Source: JBGAKG01 sp044224495 (GTDB lineage Bacteria; Myxococcota_A; Polyangia; Polyangiales; Polyangiaceae). From it: a stretch of 64,000 bases of DNA. The notes below the pieces were generated by a model. That model searched no databases and was not told the origin of the DNA. It worked only from the letters and a program-made list of their open reading frames with translations. Positions 42,585-51,830 of this stretch are shown piece after piece. The position numbers and the translations under genes were made by a program. The stretch lies in the NCBI GenBank assembly GCA_044224495.1, contig JBGAKG010000011.1, positions 232,439 to 296,438 of the forward strand, given 5' to 3'. The stretch's first letter is position 1. Each line of letters starts with the position of its first letter.

Positions 42585-45020
42585 TCACGTTAGCGCGAAC
42601 GAGCCCGCGGCGAGCTCGACTTCCGTGATGGCCTGCGTCGGCTCGTCGTCCACGACGAGGACCAAGCGCACGACCTGACCCGCGACGAGCGACGCTGCGC
42701 GCGTCGTCTTCGTGAGCTCCACCCGCGCGCCGAGGCGCGTGCCGTCGGCGAGCAGGAGCGCGACGAACGTCGCCGGATCCCACGCGAACGGCCCCGTCAT
42801 CGTGAGCTCGATCACGAGCTCTCGGCCCGTGCGCTTCACGAGCTTCGCTTGACCGGGACCGCTCGTCCGACCGCGCCGCCGGACGACCGGAGCCGAGCGC
42901 GGACCAGCGACCGAACGAGGCGGAGGCGGAGCGCCGGTGGCGATCTCCTTCTTCGCGACCTTCGCCTTCTCCTCCGCGGGTGCGGCCGGCTTCGGCCGGG
43001 CGAGCGACGACACCGACTCCAGCTCGTCGGCGTCCTCGGCCTCCTCCGCGAAGCCTTCGTCGGCGGAGCGGAGCGCATCGACATCGGCCTTGGCGCGACC
43101 ACCACCGCCGAAGCCTGCCGGTGCGCCGAGCGACTGCTGCATCGGGATCGCCATCGGCATCGCGGGCGCCGGCATGTACGCCATCGCCGGCGGCGGCGGC
43201 GGGAGCGCGGCGCCGCGCAGCCCGAGCCCGTCGACGGACATGCCGTACGGGAGCATCTGCGGCATCGTCTCCTTGCGCGACGGCGCGAGCGGATCGACGG
43301 ACACCTTCTTGTCGACCGCGATCCACGACGTGAGGCGCGTGGAGATCTGGTAGCGGAGCCCCAGGTCCTCGACCGCGCGATCGATCGCGTGGCGTTCGGA
43401 GCCCGCGGCGAGCTTGGTCTCGAGATCCTCGACGGCTTCGCGCGCGAAGAGCGCGGCGACCGACGGTTGCTCGTCACGCCGCGCGCTCGGAGCGACGCGC
43501 ACGCGCTGCTCCCACGCGCCCACTTCGGTCCGCCCGCGGATCACGAGCTCACCGCCTTCGGGCCGGAGCTTCGCGGCCGCGAGCACCGGTGCGCCCGCGT
43601 AGAGGTCGGGGATCTTCGCCGGAGCCGTCTCGAGGAGCGCCGCGCCCTCGACGACGACGTCGACCACGACGGGCGCCTCCGTCCGCGAGCGGAGACGGTT
43701 CGCCGCGCGCTCGGGATCCTCGCCGAGCCCGATGACGACCTCGACGCCCTTGCCCGCGCGCGCCGCCGGCCCCGTGAGCGAGCGGTTCACCGACGAGCCG
43801 ACGCCGACGGTGTGCACGCGCGATCCGGCGGGAAGGCGCGTGAGGATCGTCTCGACGATCTCTTGCTCGAAGCCGATGAGCCCATCGGTCACGAGGATGA
43901 TCTGGCGCTGGGCATCCGGACGGAGCGGGCGGAGCGCTTCGAGGATGCCTTCGCGCATCTCCGTGCCGCCGCTGGCCTGGAGCGACGCGAGCCACTTCAG
44001 CGCGTACTCCTTGTTCTCCTTCGTCGCCCAGATCGGCTGCTTCCACATGCGGTTCGGGCGGTTCGAGAACTCGATGAGATCCATACTGTCGCGATCACCG
44101 AGGCCATCGATGAGCGCCATCGCCACGCGCCGCGCCTGATCGAGCGGCGCGCCACCCATCGAGCCGCTCGTGTCGAGGAGGATCACGAGATCGCGCGCGA
44201 CGGCGGCCTTCGCGACCGCGGCCGGGGGCGGCACGATCGTGACGAGCGCGTGCGCACCGTGGGTCGACTCCTCGGCGAGGACGGAGAGCGCCGGCGAGAG
44301 CGCGGCGACGGGCCAACGCACGACGAGGTCGCGATCGAGCTCGACGCGGTTGCCTCCCCCGAGCTCGACTTTCCAGCCCGCGCCGCTGGTCGGCGGCATG
44401 CACTGGAGCGGATGCGAAGGCGACTCGGGCGAGCGACTCGCGGCGAGCGCATCGCCGATGGAGAGCGCGAGCGAAGCGCGCGGGCGGATCGTCTGAGCGA
44501 CCTCGAGCGCGAGCTTCTCGGCGTCGGCGACGCGGCCCGGCGCACCGAGGTAGCGCGGCGCGGCGGCGAGCGGGAAGCGCAGCTCCCACGAGCCTTCGTC
44601 GAGCCAGCGGAGACGCTGGTCGAGGACGATCTCGCAGACGACCTGTTCACCCGGCGGGACGTTGCCGATCTCCTGCGTGAAGAGCGACGAGCGATCCTGC
44701 TCGAGGAGCGCGGCGGTGTGACCGCGCGCGATCGCGTCTTCGTAGCGCTCGCGAGCAGCGCGCTTGCGATCGACCTCGCCCACCACGAGGCGCTCCCCGA
44801 TCCGGAACGAGAAAGCGCTCACCGCGGCATCGGCCGGGAGCGGGAGGACGTACGTGACCGACAACGGATCGGGGTGGTGGTTCGCGAACGTCTGCTCGAG
44901 GACGACGCGGGCGATGCCACCTTGCGCGGACACACGCAGCGCAGCGCCCACCAGGGGCAGCGCACCGGTCTTGGTGACGAGCTTCGATTGAACGGGAGAA
45001 ACGACGGGCACGGACATCAT
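42585..45020 (-). CDS. VIT and von Willebrand type A domain protein
   Basis: An 811-residue protein from ATG 45020, with GGAGG 5 bp upstream. Residues 10-140 are a VIT domain (VVLEQTFANHHPDPLSVTYVLPLPADAAVSAFSFRIGER), and 275-430 a VWA domain with intact MIDAS (Asp283-x-Ser285-x-Ser287, then GGTEM and TDG). A Pro/Met-rich low-complexity linker (about 610-650) precedes a C-terminal beta domain. No signal peptide or membrane helix is evident, unusual for VIT-VWA proteins, so export may be by another route. It heads an operon with an ECF sigma factor and a small protein, and is divergent from a TetR gene. Confidence 0.9.
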   Translation of the reverse strand: MMSVPVVSPVQSKLVTKTGALPLVGAALRVSAQGGIARVVLEQTFANHHPDPLSVTYVLPLPADAAVSAFSFRIGERLVVGEVDRKRAARERYEDAIARGHTAALLEQDRSSLFTQEIGNVPPGEQVVCEIVLDQRLRWLDEGSWELRFPLAAAPRYLGAPGRVADAEKLALEVAQTIRPRASLALSIGDALAASRSPESPSHPLQCMPPTSGAGWKVELGGGNRVELDRDLVVRWPVAALSPALSVLAEESTHGAHALVTIVPPPAAVAKAAVARDLVILLDTSGSMGGAPLDQARRVAMALIDGLGDRDSMDLIEFSNRPNRMWKQPIWATKENKEYALKWLASLQASGGTEMREGILEALRPLRPDAQRQIILVTDGLIGFEQEIVETILTRLPAGSRVHTVGVGSSVNRSLTGPAARAGKGVEVVIGLGEDPERAANRLRSRTEAPVVVDVVVEGAALLETAPAKIPDLYAGAPVLAAAKLRPEGGELVIRGRTEVGAWEQRVRVAPSARRDEQPSVAALFAREAVEDLETKLAAGSERHAIDRAVEDLGLRYQISTRLTSWIAVDKKVSVDPLAPSRKETMPQMLPYGMSVDGLGLRGAALPPPPPAMAYMPAPAMPMAIPMQQSLGAPAGFGGGGRAKADVDALRSADEGFAEEAEDADELESVSSLARPKPAAPAEEKAKVAKKEIATGAPPPPRSVAGPRSAPVVRRRGRTSGPGQAKLVKRTGRELVIELTMTGPFAWDPATFVALLLADGTRLGARVELTKTTRAASLVAGQVVRLVLVVDDEPTQAITEVELAAGSFALT

Positions 45021-45176
45021 GAGAGCCTCCATGTCCGGCCAACGAAAGGGAGAACCGGTTGGTGACAACGAGGCCTTACGATTTTTGCAAACCGCTGATT
45101 TGAATCGAATTTTCGCCCAAGAATCGACCGACGAGCCTCCGCTCGCGGCGCCGTGCCGCGCTTCGGCGCCGTCCAC

Positions 45177-45198
45177 AAAAGAAACGTTCGTTTGTTTT
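45177..45198. promoter_or_regulatory. Putative TetR operator (AAACG-TT-CGTTT palindrome)
   Basis: AAACGTTCGTTT at 45182-45193 is an inverted repeat of two 5-bp arms around TT; extending outward, AAAA on the left pairs with TTTT on the right, giving a 22-bp imperfect palindrome. It lies 45 bp upstream of the tetR start and 157 bp from the divergent VIT-VWA start. This size and symmetry suit TetR-family operators, and autoregulation is the simplest reading. Confidence 0.5.
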
Positions 45199-45237
45199 TT
45201 TATTGCCGGAGACCGGGGCTCCACCTACGGTCCGCGC

Positions 45238-45837
45238 ATGCCCCGCCCGCGCCCGAGCGCCGAAAAAATCCTCGCTGCAGCCGAGCGAACGTTCGCTCGC
45301 AACGGCTACGCCGCGACGTCGCTTCGTTCCCTCATCCAAGCGACCGGCGTCTCGACCACCGCGTTCTACGCGCGCTTCGACTCGAAGGAAGCGGTCGTCC
45401 GTGCGCTCGTGGAGAGCCTGCTCCGCGATCTCGCCGCGCGCGCCGGCACCGAGCTCGCGACGGCGAAGTCGCTCGACGAAGGCTTCCGCCGGGGTGTCGA
45501 CGTGCTCGTCGAGACGATCGGCGCGCGGCGCGAGCTCGTTCGCGTGGCGCTCACCGAGGCGGCGCACCCCGAGGTCGTCTCCGCCGTCTCCGAGCTGCAC
45601 GCCACGCTCGCAGCGCTCCTCGCCGCGCAGGTGCGCGCGCTCCCGCTCGCGACGACGGTCGACGCGGACGGCTTCGGCTGGGCGCTCGTCGGAGCGATCC
45701 ACATGCAGGTGGTGCGGTGGGCCGTCTACGAGACGCTCGCGACGCAAGAGCTCGCCGCGGCGCTGCACGCCGTCGCGCAGCCGTTCCTCCAGTCCCTCGC
45801 GCCGGTGGCGCGCAAGAAGAAGAAGGGTGCCGCATGA
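45238..45837 (+). CDS. TetR/AcrR-family transcriptional regulator
   Basis: A 199-residue regulator from ATG 45238: N-terminal HTH (RPSAEKILAAAERTFARNGYAATSLRSLIQATGVSTTAFYARFDSKEAVVRALVES) followed by an all-helical ligand-binding domain and a basic C-terminal tail (RKKKKGAA). Divergent from the VIT-VWA operon and overlapping the C39-like lipoprotein by 4 bp (ATGA), so it controls or is controlled with them. A palindromic operator candidate lies 45 bp upstream. The effector is unknown. Confidence 0.9.
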   Translation: MPRPRPSAEKILAAAERTFARNGYAATSLRSLIQATGVSTTAFYARFDSKEAVVRALVESLLRDLAARAGTELATAKSLDEGFRRGVDVLVETIGARRELVRVALTEAAHPEVVSAVSELHATLAALLAAQVRALPLATTVDADGFGWALVGAIHMQVVRWAVYETLATQELAAALHAVAQPFLQSLAPVARKKKKGAA

Positions 45838-47024
45838 AACGCAATCCCACGCTCGTTGGTTTGGCCCTGCTCGCGGGGGCAACGGCGCTCGCGCTCGCGT
45901 GCGCTCCGGCGGTGGACGACGGTGCGACGACCGAGGATCCCGACGCGGCCACCGGCAACCCCTACGATCCGCCCGATCCGGATGGGGGCGCGGATCCGTG
46001 CGCGCTCGGCGACTGCGACGACGATGCGGGCGATCCGCCGCCCGAGCTCGATGGCGGCGCAGATGCAACGGTCGCGGACGGCGGCCCCGCGTCGCCGTGG
46101 GTCGTCGGCGCGAAGCTGCTCACGCGCGGCTACTCTGCGTTCCACACGACGGCCTCGGCGAGCTCGGGCACGCTGGCGGTCGATCCGGGCGAGGGCGTCG
46201 CGAACGACTCCATTCACCTGTGGGGCCAGACCGCGGGAACGATCCCGCCCGGGCAGAGCGTGGTGCTCGCGAGCGCGACGAAGACGAACGGCTATTGGAA
46301 GATCACCTACGACGGAAAGACGGGTTGGGTCGGCGCGAGCCACCTCTTCCTGCACGACACGGCGAAGAACCCGGTCGACTTCTTCCTCGGCCTCTCGATG
46401 GCGCAGCGGAACGCCTTCTTCAAGCGGCAAGCGCACCGCTCGGCGTGGAACGCGGACGGCCCCTCGATGTCGGGGACGTGCGCGCCGACGAGCCTCGCGA
46501 TGGCGGTCCACATCCTGCGCAAGGAGCCGGCGCACCTGAGCGTGGAGCAGAGCATCCACCGCGTGCGGAAGATCTACGGCGACGACAGCGATCTCGGCGG
46601 GACGAACCTCTCGCAGATCTACACGGCCGCGACGTCGAACACGCTCGACCTCCACGCGAACAAGCTCTGGAGCACGGTGACGCCCTCGGGCGCGCTGACC
46701 CGGCTCGACGCCGAGCTCGCGAAGAAACACATGGTCGTGCTCGCCGGCGTCCCGGGACAGGTCGGCTCGACGCGGAGCACCTACGAGAAGGCGTTCGACG
46801 CGGCGTACTCCGACGCCGGGCTCAGCGTCGGCTACGGCTTCGATCCGGACACGTGCCACTGCGAAGGCACGCACTCCATCCTGGTGGTGGGGCGCGACAA
46901 GTCCGGAGGCTACGTCGTGGGCGATCCGATGTCCGAGGTCGGCTTCGTCGCCGTCAGCGCATCCGCGATCAAGGACTACATGTCGCGGTGGACGTACTCG
47001 GGCACCGGCAACGCGGTCTGGTGA
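45834..47024 (+). CDS. Lipoprotein with SH3-like and C39-family papain-like peptidase domains
   Basis: A 396-residue protein: lipobox LALAC (Cys23), an Asp/Pro tether to about 90, an SH3b-like domain (about 95-175: VVLASATKTNGYWKITYDGKTGWVGASHL), then a papain-fold C39-like domain with nucleophile Cys216 in SMSGTCAPTSLAMAVHIL, His in CHCEGTHSILVVG and Asp in VVGDP. Such proteases may process peptides or cell-wall cross-links at the surface. The start overlaps the tetR stop, so the regulator and peptidase are coupled. A hypothetical lipoprotein gene converges 1 bp downstream. Confidence 0.85.
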   Translation: MKRNPTLVGLALLAGATALALACAPAVDDGATTEDPDAATGNPYDPPDPDGGADPCALGDCDDDAGDPPPELDGGADATVADGGPASPWVVGAKLLTRGYSAFHTTASASSGTLAVDPGEGVANDSIHLWGQTAGTIPPGQSVVLASATKTNGYWKITYDGKTGWVGASHLFLHDTAKNPVDFFLGLSMAQRNAFFKRQAHRSAWNADGPSMSGTCAPTSLAMAVHILRKEPAHLSVEQSIHRVRKIYGDDSDLGGTNLSQIYTAATSNTLDLHANKLWSTVTPSGALTRLDAELAKKHMVVLAGVPGQVGSTRSTYEKAFDAAYSDAGLSVGYGFDPDTCHCEGTHSILVVGRDKSGGYVVGDPMSEVGFVAVSASAIKDYMSRWTYSGTGNAVW

Positions 47025-47025
47025 C

Positions 47026-47772
47026 TCACGGCGGCGGCGGCGGCGCGACGCACACCGGCTGCGGTGGGAGTACGCGGCTCACGCTGATCCAGTCCTCGAC
47101 GTAAGCGACCTCGCGCTCGCCGACCCAGTGCGTCCCCGGCGGCAGCTCGTAGCCGAGGATGGTGTCGGCGACGATGCGCGCGCCCCCGCACCGCGGTGGC
47201 GGCGTTGGATCGCAGGTGCAGCCGGGGCACCCGCAGGCGACGACGTCGATGCGACGGTTCGTCACGTGGCGCGTCACGGCGTAGAGGGCGTCCCCGGCGC
47301 GCGCGAACTCGTAGGCGCCGGTGACGTCGCCGCATCCTCCCGTCGGCGGCATCACCACGACGGTGAGGCGCTTGCCGTCCACGTCGCGCTCCTCGACGTG
47401 CGGCGCGGGCGGCGGCCCCCGGAGCTCGCCGTGGGCCCGCGCGAGCACGTGGGCGGAGAGCTTCGCGGCCACCATGCCCTGCCGCCGGAGGGCCTCGGCC
47501 CACGTCGCATCCCGATCCGAGCTCGCGAGCGCCTGCCGTGCAGCGAGCTCCGCCCGCGTGAAGCACCCTTCGGGGCCGGAGCCATGATTCGCGCGAGGAG
47601 GAGGCTCGGGAGGCCCCGCAGCAGACGCGGACGACGGAGCGCTCGCGCTCGACGGCGGAAGCTCGACGCTAGTAGCCCCACCGGGCGAGCTAGCCGGCTC
47701 GCCGGCTCGAGCACACGCCCCAAAGAGGGTGGCCCCCACCAGCACGGCCCCAAGGACGGCCTGACCCCGCAT
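47026..47772 (-). CDS. Predicted lipoprotein, hypothetical
   Basis: A 248-residue protein, lipobox LFGAC, Pro/Ser/Ala tether to about 60, then a mature domain with several Cys (GGCGDV, VVACGCPGCTCDPTPPP) and a C-terminal hydrophobic beta region ending PPPPP. The four-Cys cluster could bind metal, but spacing matches no motif I know. It shares a 234-bp divergent region with the sulfatase-family gene; that region contains the polypyrimidine tract. Function unknown. Confidence 0.68.
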   Translation of the reverse strand: MRGQAVLGAVLVGATLFGACARAGEPASSPGGATSVELPPSSASAPSSASAAGPPEPPPRANHGSGPEGCFTRAELAARQALASSDRDATWAEALRRQGMVAAKLSAHVLARAHGELRGPPPAPHVEERDVDGKRLTVVVMPPTGGCGDVTGAYEFARAGDALYAVTRHVTNRRIDVVACGCPGCTCDPTPPPRCGGARIVADTILGYELPPGTHWVGEREVAYVEDWISVSRVLPPQPVCVAPPPPP

Positions 47773-47833
47773 CCCACGAGTCTATGCCCCAGCCCCGCTC
47801 GAAGCGAGCCTCGCGTCATCATCCCAACTTGGT

Positions 47834-47967
47834 ACTCTCTCTCTCTCCCCCCTGCGCCTGCGCCTGCCCCCTCTCTCTCCCCTCCCTCTCCCGTTCCTTC
47901 TCCCCTCCCGCTCCTTCTCCCGCTCCCGCTCCTTCTCCCTTCTCTCTCCCTCTCCGTCTCCACCTCG
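47834..47967. repeat. Polypyrimidine tract in the leader of the sulfatase-family gene
   Basis: About 134 bases on the plus strand are almost entirely C and T, composed of CT, CTC, CCT and CCG-TTCCTTCT units, with only two short GCG interruptions. Such polypurine/polypyrimidine DNA can form triplex (H-DNA) structures. It ends about 40 bp before ATG 48007, so it is in the promoter or transcribed leader. The repeats vary in unit, so a simple microsatellite is unlikely to be the whole story. Confidence 0.85.
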
Positions 47968-48006
47968 CAAACCCGCCCCCAAACTGTTACTCGTTACCTT
48001 GCTTTC

Positions 48007-49737
48007 ATGCGCCTCGCCTCCGCCCGCGATCTCGGTCAACGCGCCTCCCGCGCGCTCGAGCCCCGCCGCTCGGTCGCGCTCGCGTGCGCCGCGCTCGTGG
48101 TCCTCGATCTCGCGACGCGCGCATCGTTCCTCGCCCCGCGTCTGGTGACGCTGCGCGGAGCGCTGAACTACCTCGCGGCGATCGTCGCGCTCGCGATCGT
48201 GCTCCGTCTCCTGGCGGCGACGCAGGGCCTTCGGCGCGTCGTGCTCCACGCGATCTTCGTCGCGCTGCCGATGGGCGTCCAGGCGGCGCTCTTCCACGCC
48301 TACGGCGAGTTCGTCGAGCCGACCGACTTCGTCGCCTTCGCCGACTCGCCCGGCGTCGCGTTCCACGCCGCCGGCGTCACCGCGGACTTCGTCGCGTCGC
48401 TCGGGATCGCGCTCGGGGCGCTGCTCGCCGTGCGGCTTCTCCCGCGGGACGCTCGCCCGCTCCGCTGGCCCCTGCTCGTCCCGTCGGTCGCGGCGCTCGG
48501 CGGTGCGATCACCGCGGGCGCGATCTACTGGCGCGCTTGCCCCACCCTCGAGCACCCCGTCCCCGCGTTCGCAGCGTCGCTCGGCGGGATCCTGCGGCGG
48601 GCAGCGGTGCGGTCGACGGCCGGTGCGCGCCCCACGGTGCCTCCGCAACCAACGAGGGAACGGCTGCCGAACGTCGTGCTCGTCGTCGGCGAGTCGCTCG
48701 CCGCGAGCCACCTGCCCTTCTACGGTTACCCGCTCGACACGGCGCCGCGGCTCGGCGCGCTGAACGCGCAGGGCAAGCTCCTCCCCGTCCGCGATGCGAC
48801 CGTGATGGGTCCCAACACGCGGAGCAGCGTCCCGTACATCCTCACTGGCCTCGCCGGCCCCGATCCGGGTGGGCGCGTGTATGCCGCGCCGACGGTGCTC
48901 GAGTACGCGAAGGCGCGCGGCTACCACACCGCGTTCGTGAGCGCGCAAGAGGAGTCGTGGGGCAGCTTCGACGTGCTCTTCCGCGAGGGCGTCGACGTCT
49001 TCCACAGCGGCATCGACTACGCGCCCGAGGTCGACGTGCTCAAAGGCGCGGACGACCTCGACGTGCTCGAGCGCGGCGTGCTCCCCACGCTCGCGAACCT
49101 CCCGGAGCCGTTCTTCGTCGTGCTCCACATGGATGGGAGCCACGCGCCGTATGGCCGCCACTCGCCGCCGTCGCGCAAGGTCTTCGCCGAGGACGGCATC
49201 AACTCCGTCGAGGCGTACGACAACACGATCCGCGTGACCGACGAGTACCTCGCGCGCGTGCTCGACGCGCTGCGCGCGCGTGATCCGCAAGCGTGGATGT
49301 TCTTCACCAGCGATCACGGCCAAGCGCTCGGCGAAGGCGGCGCGTTCTTCAACCACGGCTATCAGTCGAACGTCGTGCGCGATCCGCTCCTGCTCTTTCC
49401 GCCGCCCTCGGCGGACCAGGAGCAGTGGCGCGCGATCGCCGAGACGCCGGCGTCGGCGTGCGATCTGGTCCCCACGCTCCTGCACCTGATGGGCGCGAAG
49501 GCGGTGGCGCCGATGGATTGCGCGGACTGGCTCGCCGGACCTTCGCCGCAGCGCGTGCGCGTGGTCAGCGCGTACACGCCGACGTACGTGGGGGAGCCCA
49601 CGATGCTGGTGCTCCTGCCCGACGGGCACCGCGAGGTGTTCGATCTGGGGCGCGGCACGGTCGTCATGGATGACGGGTCGCTGCGCGGCGCGGGGGAGGT
49701 CGCGATCCCGCGCGAGGTGGATGCGCGGCTGCGGTGA
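48007..49737 (+). CDS. Membrane sulfatase/phosphoethanolamine-transferase-like enzyme (alkaline phosphatase superfamily)
   Basis: A 576-residue protein: an N-terminal membrane part with about five helices (20-190), then a periplasmic catalytic domain: LPNVVLVVGESLAASHLPFYGY (metal Glu, with the catalytic Thr or Ser region), MGPNTRSSVPYILTG, FFVVLHMDGSHAPYGRHSPP, FFTSDHGQALGEGG and LLHLMG. This matches the EptA/LTA-synthase-like branch of sulfatases, which transfer phosphate-containing groups to envelope lipids or sugars. ATG 48007 chosen; the upstream frame overlaps the tract. Confidence 0.87.
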   Translation: MRLASARDLGQRASRALEPRRSVALACAALVVLDLATRASFLAPRLVTLRGALNYLAAIVALAIVLRLLAATQGLRRVVLHAIFVALPMGVQAALFHAYGEFVEPTDFVAFADSPGVAFHAAGVTADFVASLGIALGALLAVRLLPRDARPLRWPLLVPSVAALGGAITAGAIYWRACPTLEHPVPAFAASLGGILRRAAVRSTAGARPTVPPQPTRERLPNVVLVVGESLAASHLPFYGYPLDTAPRLGALNAQGKLLPVRDATVMGPNTRSSVPYILTGLAGPDPGGRVYAAPTVLEYAKARGYHTAFVSAQEESWGSFDVLFREGVDVFHSGIDYAPEVDVLKGADDLDVLERGVLPTLANLPEPFFVVLHMDGSHAPYGRHSPPSRKVFAEDGINSVEAYDNTIRVTDEYLARVLDALRARDPQAWMFFTSDHGQALGEGGAFFNHGYQSNVVRDPLLLFPPPSADQEQWRAIAETPASACDLVPTLLHLMGAKAVAPMDCADWLAGPSPQRVRVVSAYTPTYVGEPTMLVLLPDGHREVFDLGRGTVVMDDGSLRGAGEVAIPREVDARLR

Positions 49738-49758
49738 GCGAGCCGCTCACGGGACGGA

Positions 49759-50934
49759 CTACGTGCACTGCCAGAGCGTTGCGCTGATCGCGCAGGGCGC
49801 GCACCAGAACGCGTAGAGGATCCCGTCGCCTCCCCACTCCAGCGAGTGTCCGCTTTGGAGCTCGAACGAGTCGAGTTGCATCGCAAACGGCATGCGCCCC
49901 TTGCACCCGGGACACTCCGGATACGCGGCGTCTTGAATCCACGTCGGCTCGCCGCCCAACCGCTTCAGGTTTTCTCGACCGTTGGTCACCGCCCAGTCCT
50001 GCATCCTCCAACGCGGCGCCGAGGCGACGACTCGCACGGTCGTCTCGGGTAGAGGCTCGGTCGGGAACTCGGGTTCCTTGGGCTCCGTCACTGCAATCGC
50101 TTCGACGGCGCCGGACGCGTGACGGAAGAAGAGCACCTCCTCCGCGAGCCCCACGCAACTCGGGCACGTCACGAAGAGCGCGGGGCTCACGTTCGAGGGG
50201 GTCTCGAGCAGGCGCTGAAGGGGGCGTCCGCAGACGCCGCACGGCGCGTCGATCGTGCCGCCGAGCTTCGCCTCCGCCAAGGCCTCGCCGTCGGCGCGCC
50301 ACGTCGGATAGTCGAACCACCCCTCGCTCCCGCGCGGCGGCGGCGGTCGGAGCACCCCTTCGGGGAACACGAGGTGCGCGGTCGCTGGCGAGAACAACCT
50401 TCGAGCACCACCGGCGCGCCGCTCGGCCCCGACGAGCGCGATGCACGCGTCCGCCCAGGCGACGTCCGGGATCCGTGTGCCCACCGCCGCGAACGCGGCA
50501 CGCCAAGCCTCGTCGCTGCGCGCCTCCAAGAGGCAACGCCAGGCTCGGGTGAGGTCCTCGGGATCGCCGCGCTCCACGATCTCGACGAGGCGCCGCGTCT
50601 CGTCGGTCTGCGCGCCGCGCCACGGCCAGAGTGCGTAGTAGCTCCGCGCGTTCGGGCGCACGTCCCAGAGGAACGGCAGGTGGCGCGTCAGGCTCTCCGG
50701 CGCTTGGAGGCTCAAGCGCACGATGTACTCGGCGGCTTGGCTCTCCGACGGATCGGCGCCCCGTCGAAGCGCCGCCACCGCGCGCTCCGCGACCTCCGCC
50801 AGTCGGTCCTCGGGCACGAGCGCGAGCGCCTCGTCGAAGCCGAGCGACGACCCCTCGGAGTCCGCGGCTTCGAGGATCGCTCCGACGAACCGCTCGCGAT
50901 CGGTCCGCGCGAGCTCCGCGAGGCGGCGGATCAT
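49759..50934 (-). CDS. Hypothetical protein with two CxxC pairs
   Basis: A 391-residue soluble protein. The first 160 residues are helical with leucine-rich repeats of Arg/Glu. Residues 225-270 contain CGVCGRPLQRL and FVTCPSCVG, a likely zinc-ribbon, and 345-391 carry RLGGEPTWIQ, YPECPGCKGRMPFAMQLDSF, which resembles the C-terminal part of YwqG/DUF1963 proteins, then WCAPCA. Assignment is tentative. The start overlaps the DLH-hydrolase stop (ATGA), so the two are one unit. Confidence 0.65.
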   Translation of the reverse strand: MIRRLAELARTDRERFVGAILEAADSEGSSLGFDEALALVPEDRLAEVAERAVAALRRGADPSESQAAEYIVRLSLQAPESLTRHLPFLWDVRPNARSYYALWPWRGAQTDETRRLVEIVERGDPEDLTRAWRCLLEARSDEAWRAAFAAVGTRIPDVAWADACIALVGAERRAGGARRLFSPATAHLVFPEGVLRPPPPRGSEGWFDYPTWRADGEALAEAKLGGTIDAPCGVCGRPLQRLLETPSNVSPALFVTCPSCVGLAEEVLFFRHASGAVEAIAVTEPKEPEFPTEPLPETTVRVVASAPRWRMQDWAVTNGRENLKRLGGEPTWIQDAAYPECPGCKGRMPFAMQLDSFELQSGHSLEWGGDGILYAFWCAPCAISATLWQCT

Positions 50935-51746
50935 CGCGGACGCAACCGCTCCGCGAAGAACGCCAGGATCTCGTCCACGGCTTGGCGCGTCGGCTCACCC
51001 TCGCGATCGATGAGGTGGTGCGTCACCACGCTGTGTGGGTTCGGCATCCGATTCGCGGGGTTCGCCGCCGAGTCCGGCAACGTCCGCAGCTTGATCCGAT
51101 CCCCGAGCGCCCGCTCGTAGTCGTCGAAGCGCTCTTTGCGGCAGAAGCGATCGCCCTCGAACCGATACCCGAGAGCGACCAGATCCTCGCGCTCCATCCG
51201 CGCGCGGATCTGGGCCAAGTCTTCGGGGCTCGAGTGGATGCCGCCGCTCCGCCCGATCGGCAGCGACGGCTGACACAGCACCGGCGCGAGGACCTCGGGC
51301 TCGAGCATCATCGACAGCGCGAAGTTCCCGGTGAAGCACATCCCGATCGCCCCGACGCCGCGCCCGCCGCAGCGCGGGAACACGTCCTTGGCGAGCGCAC
51401 GGAGCCACTGCGTAAGCGGCGCCGTCACGTTCGCGCGGAGCGCCATGAACTCGCGCGAGACGCACCCCTTCACGAGCTCGCCGATGCCGTAGAGGTGCGT
51501 CGGCGCGCGCCCCGGATCGCCGAAGAGGTTCGGCATGTACACGGTGAAGCCCGCGTCGCGCACGAAGCGCGCGAACCGCGCGACCTCGGGCGAGATGCAC
51601 GGCATCTCGGTCATCACGATCACGGCCGGTCCGGTCCCGGCGACGAAGACGAGCTTCGTCGCGCCGAGGAAGGTCAGGTCGCGCCGCTCGAAGTCGTCGA
51701 GGGGGTCGCGCGTGCGCCGCCACTCTTCCATCTCGGGCCGGGCCAT
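50931..51746 (-). CDS. Dienelactone hydrolase-family alpha/beta hydrolase
   Basis: A 271-residue protein from ATG 51746 with the DLH fold: VIVMTEMPCISPEVARFARFVRDAGFTVYMPNLFG, and the nucleophile elbow VGAIGMCFTGNFALS, where Cys replaces the usual Ser, as in dienelactone hydrolases. The acid and His (VVTHHLIDREG) are visible near the C-terminus. Substrate unknown. It overlaps the following gene by 4 bp (ATGA) and is 84 bp from the divergent WD40-like lipoprotein. Other Cys-Ser variants are possible. Confidence 0.85.
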   Translation of the reverse strand: MARPEMEEWRRTRDPLDDFERRDLTFLGATKLVFVAGTGPAVIVMTEMPCISPEVARFARFVRDAGFTVYMPNLFGDPGRAPTHLYGIGELVKGCVSREFMALRANVTAPLTQWLRALAKDVFPRCGGRGVGAIGMCFTGNFALSMMLEPEVLAPVLCQPSLPIGRSGGIHSSPEDLAQIRARMEREDLVALGYRFEGDRFCRKERFDDYERALGDRIKLRTLPDSAANPANRMPNPHSVVTHHLIDREGEPTRQAVDEILAFFAERLRPR

Positions 51747-51830
51747 CGTTCGCCACGGTACCGCGGATTCGTGTGGGCCGGCGCGTTCCTTCGCCCTGAC
51801 GCAGCCCGGGGCCTCGCGTAGCATCGCGCG

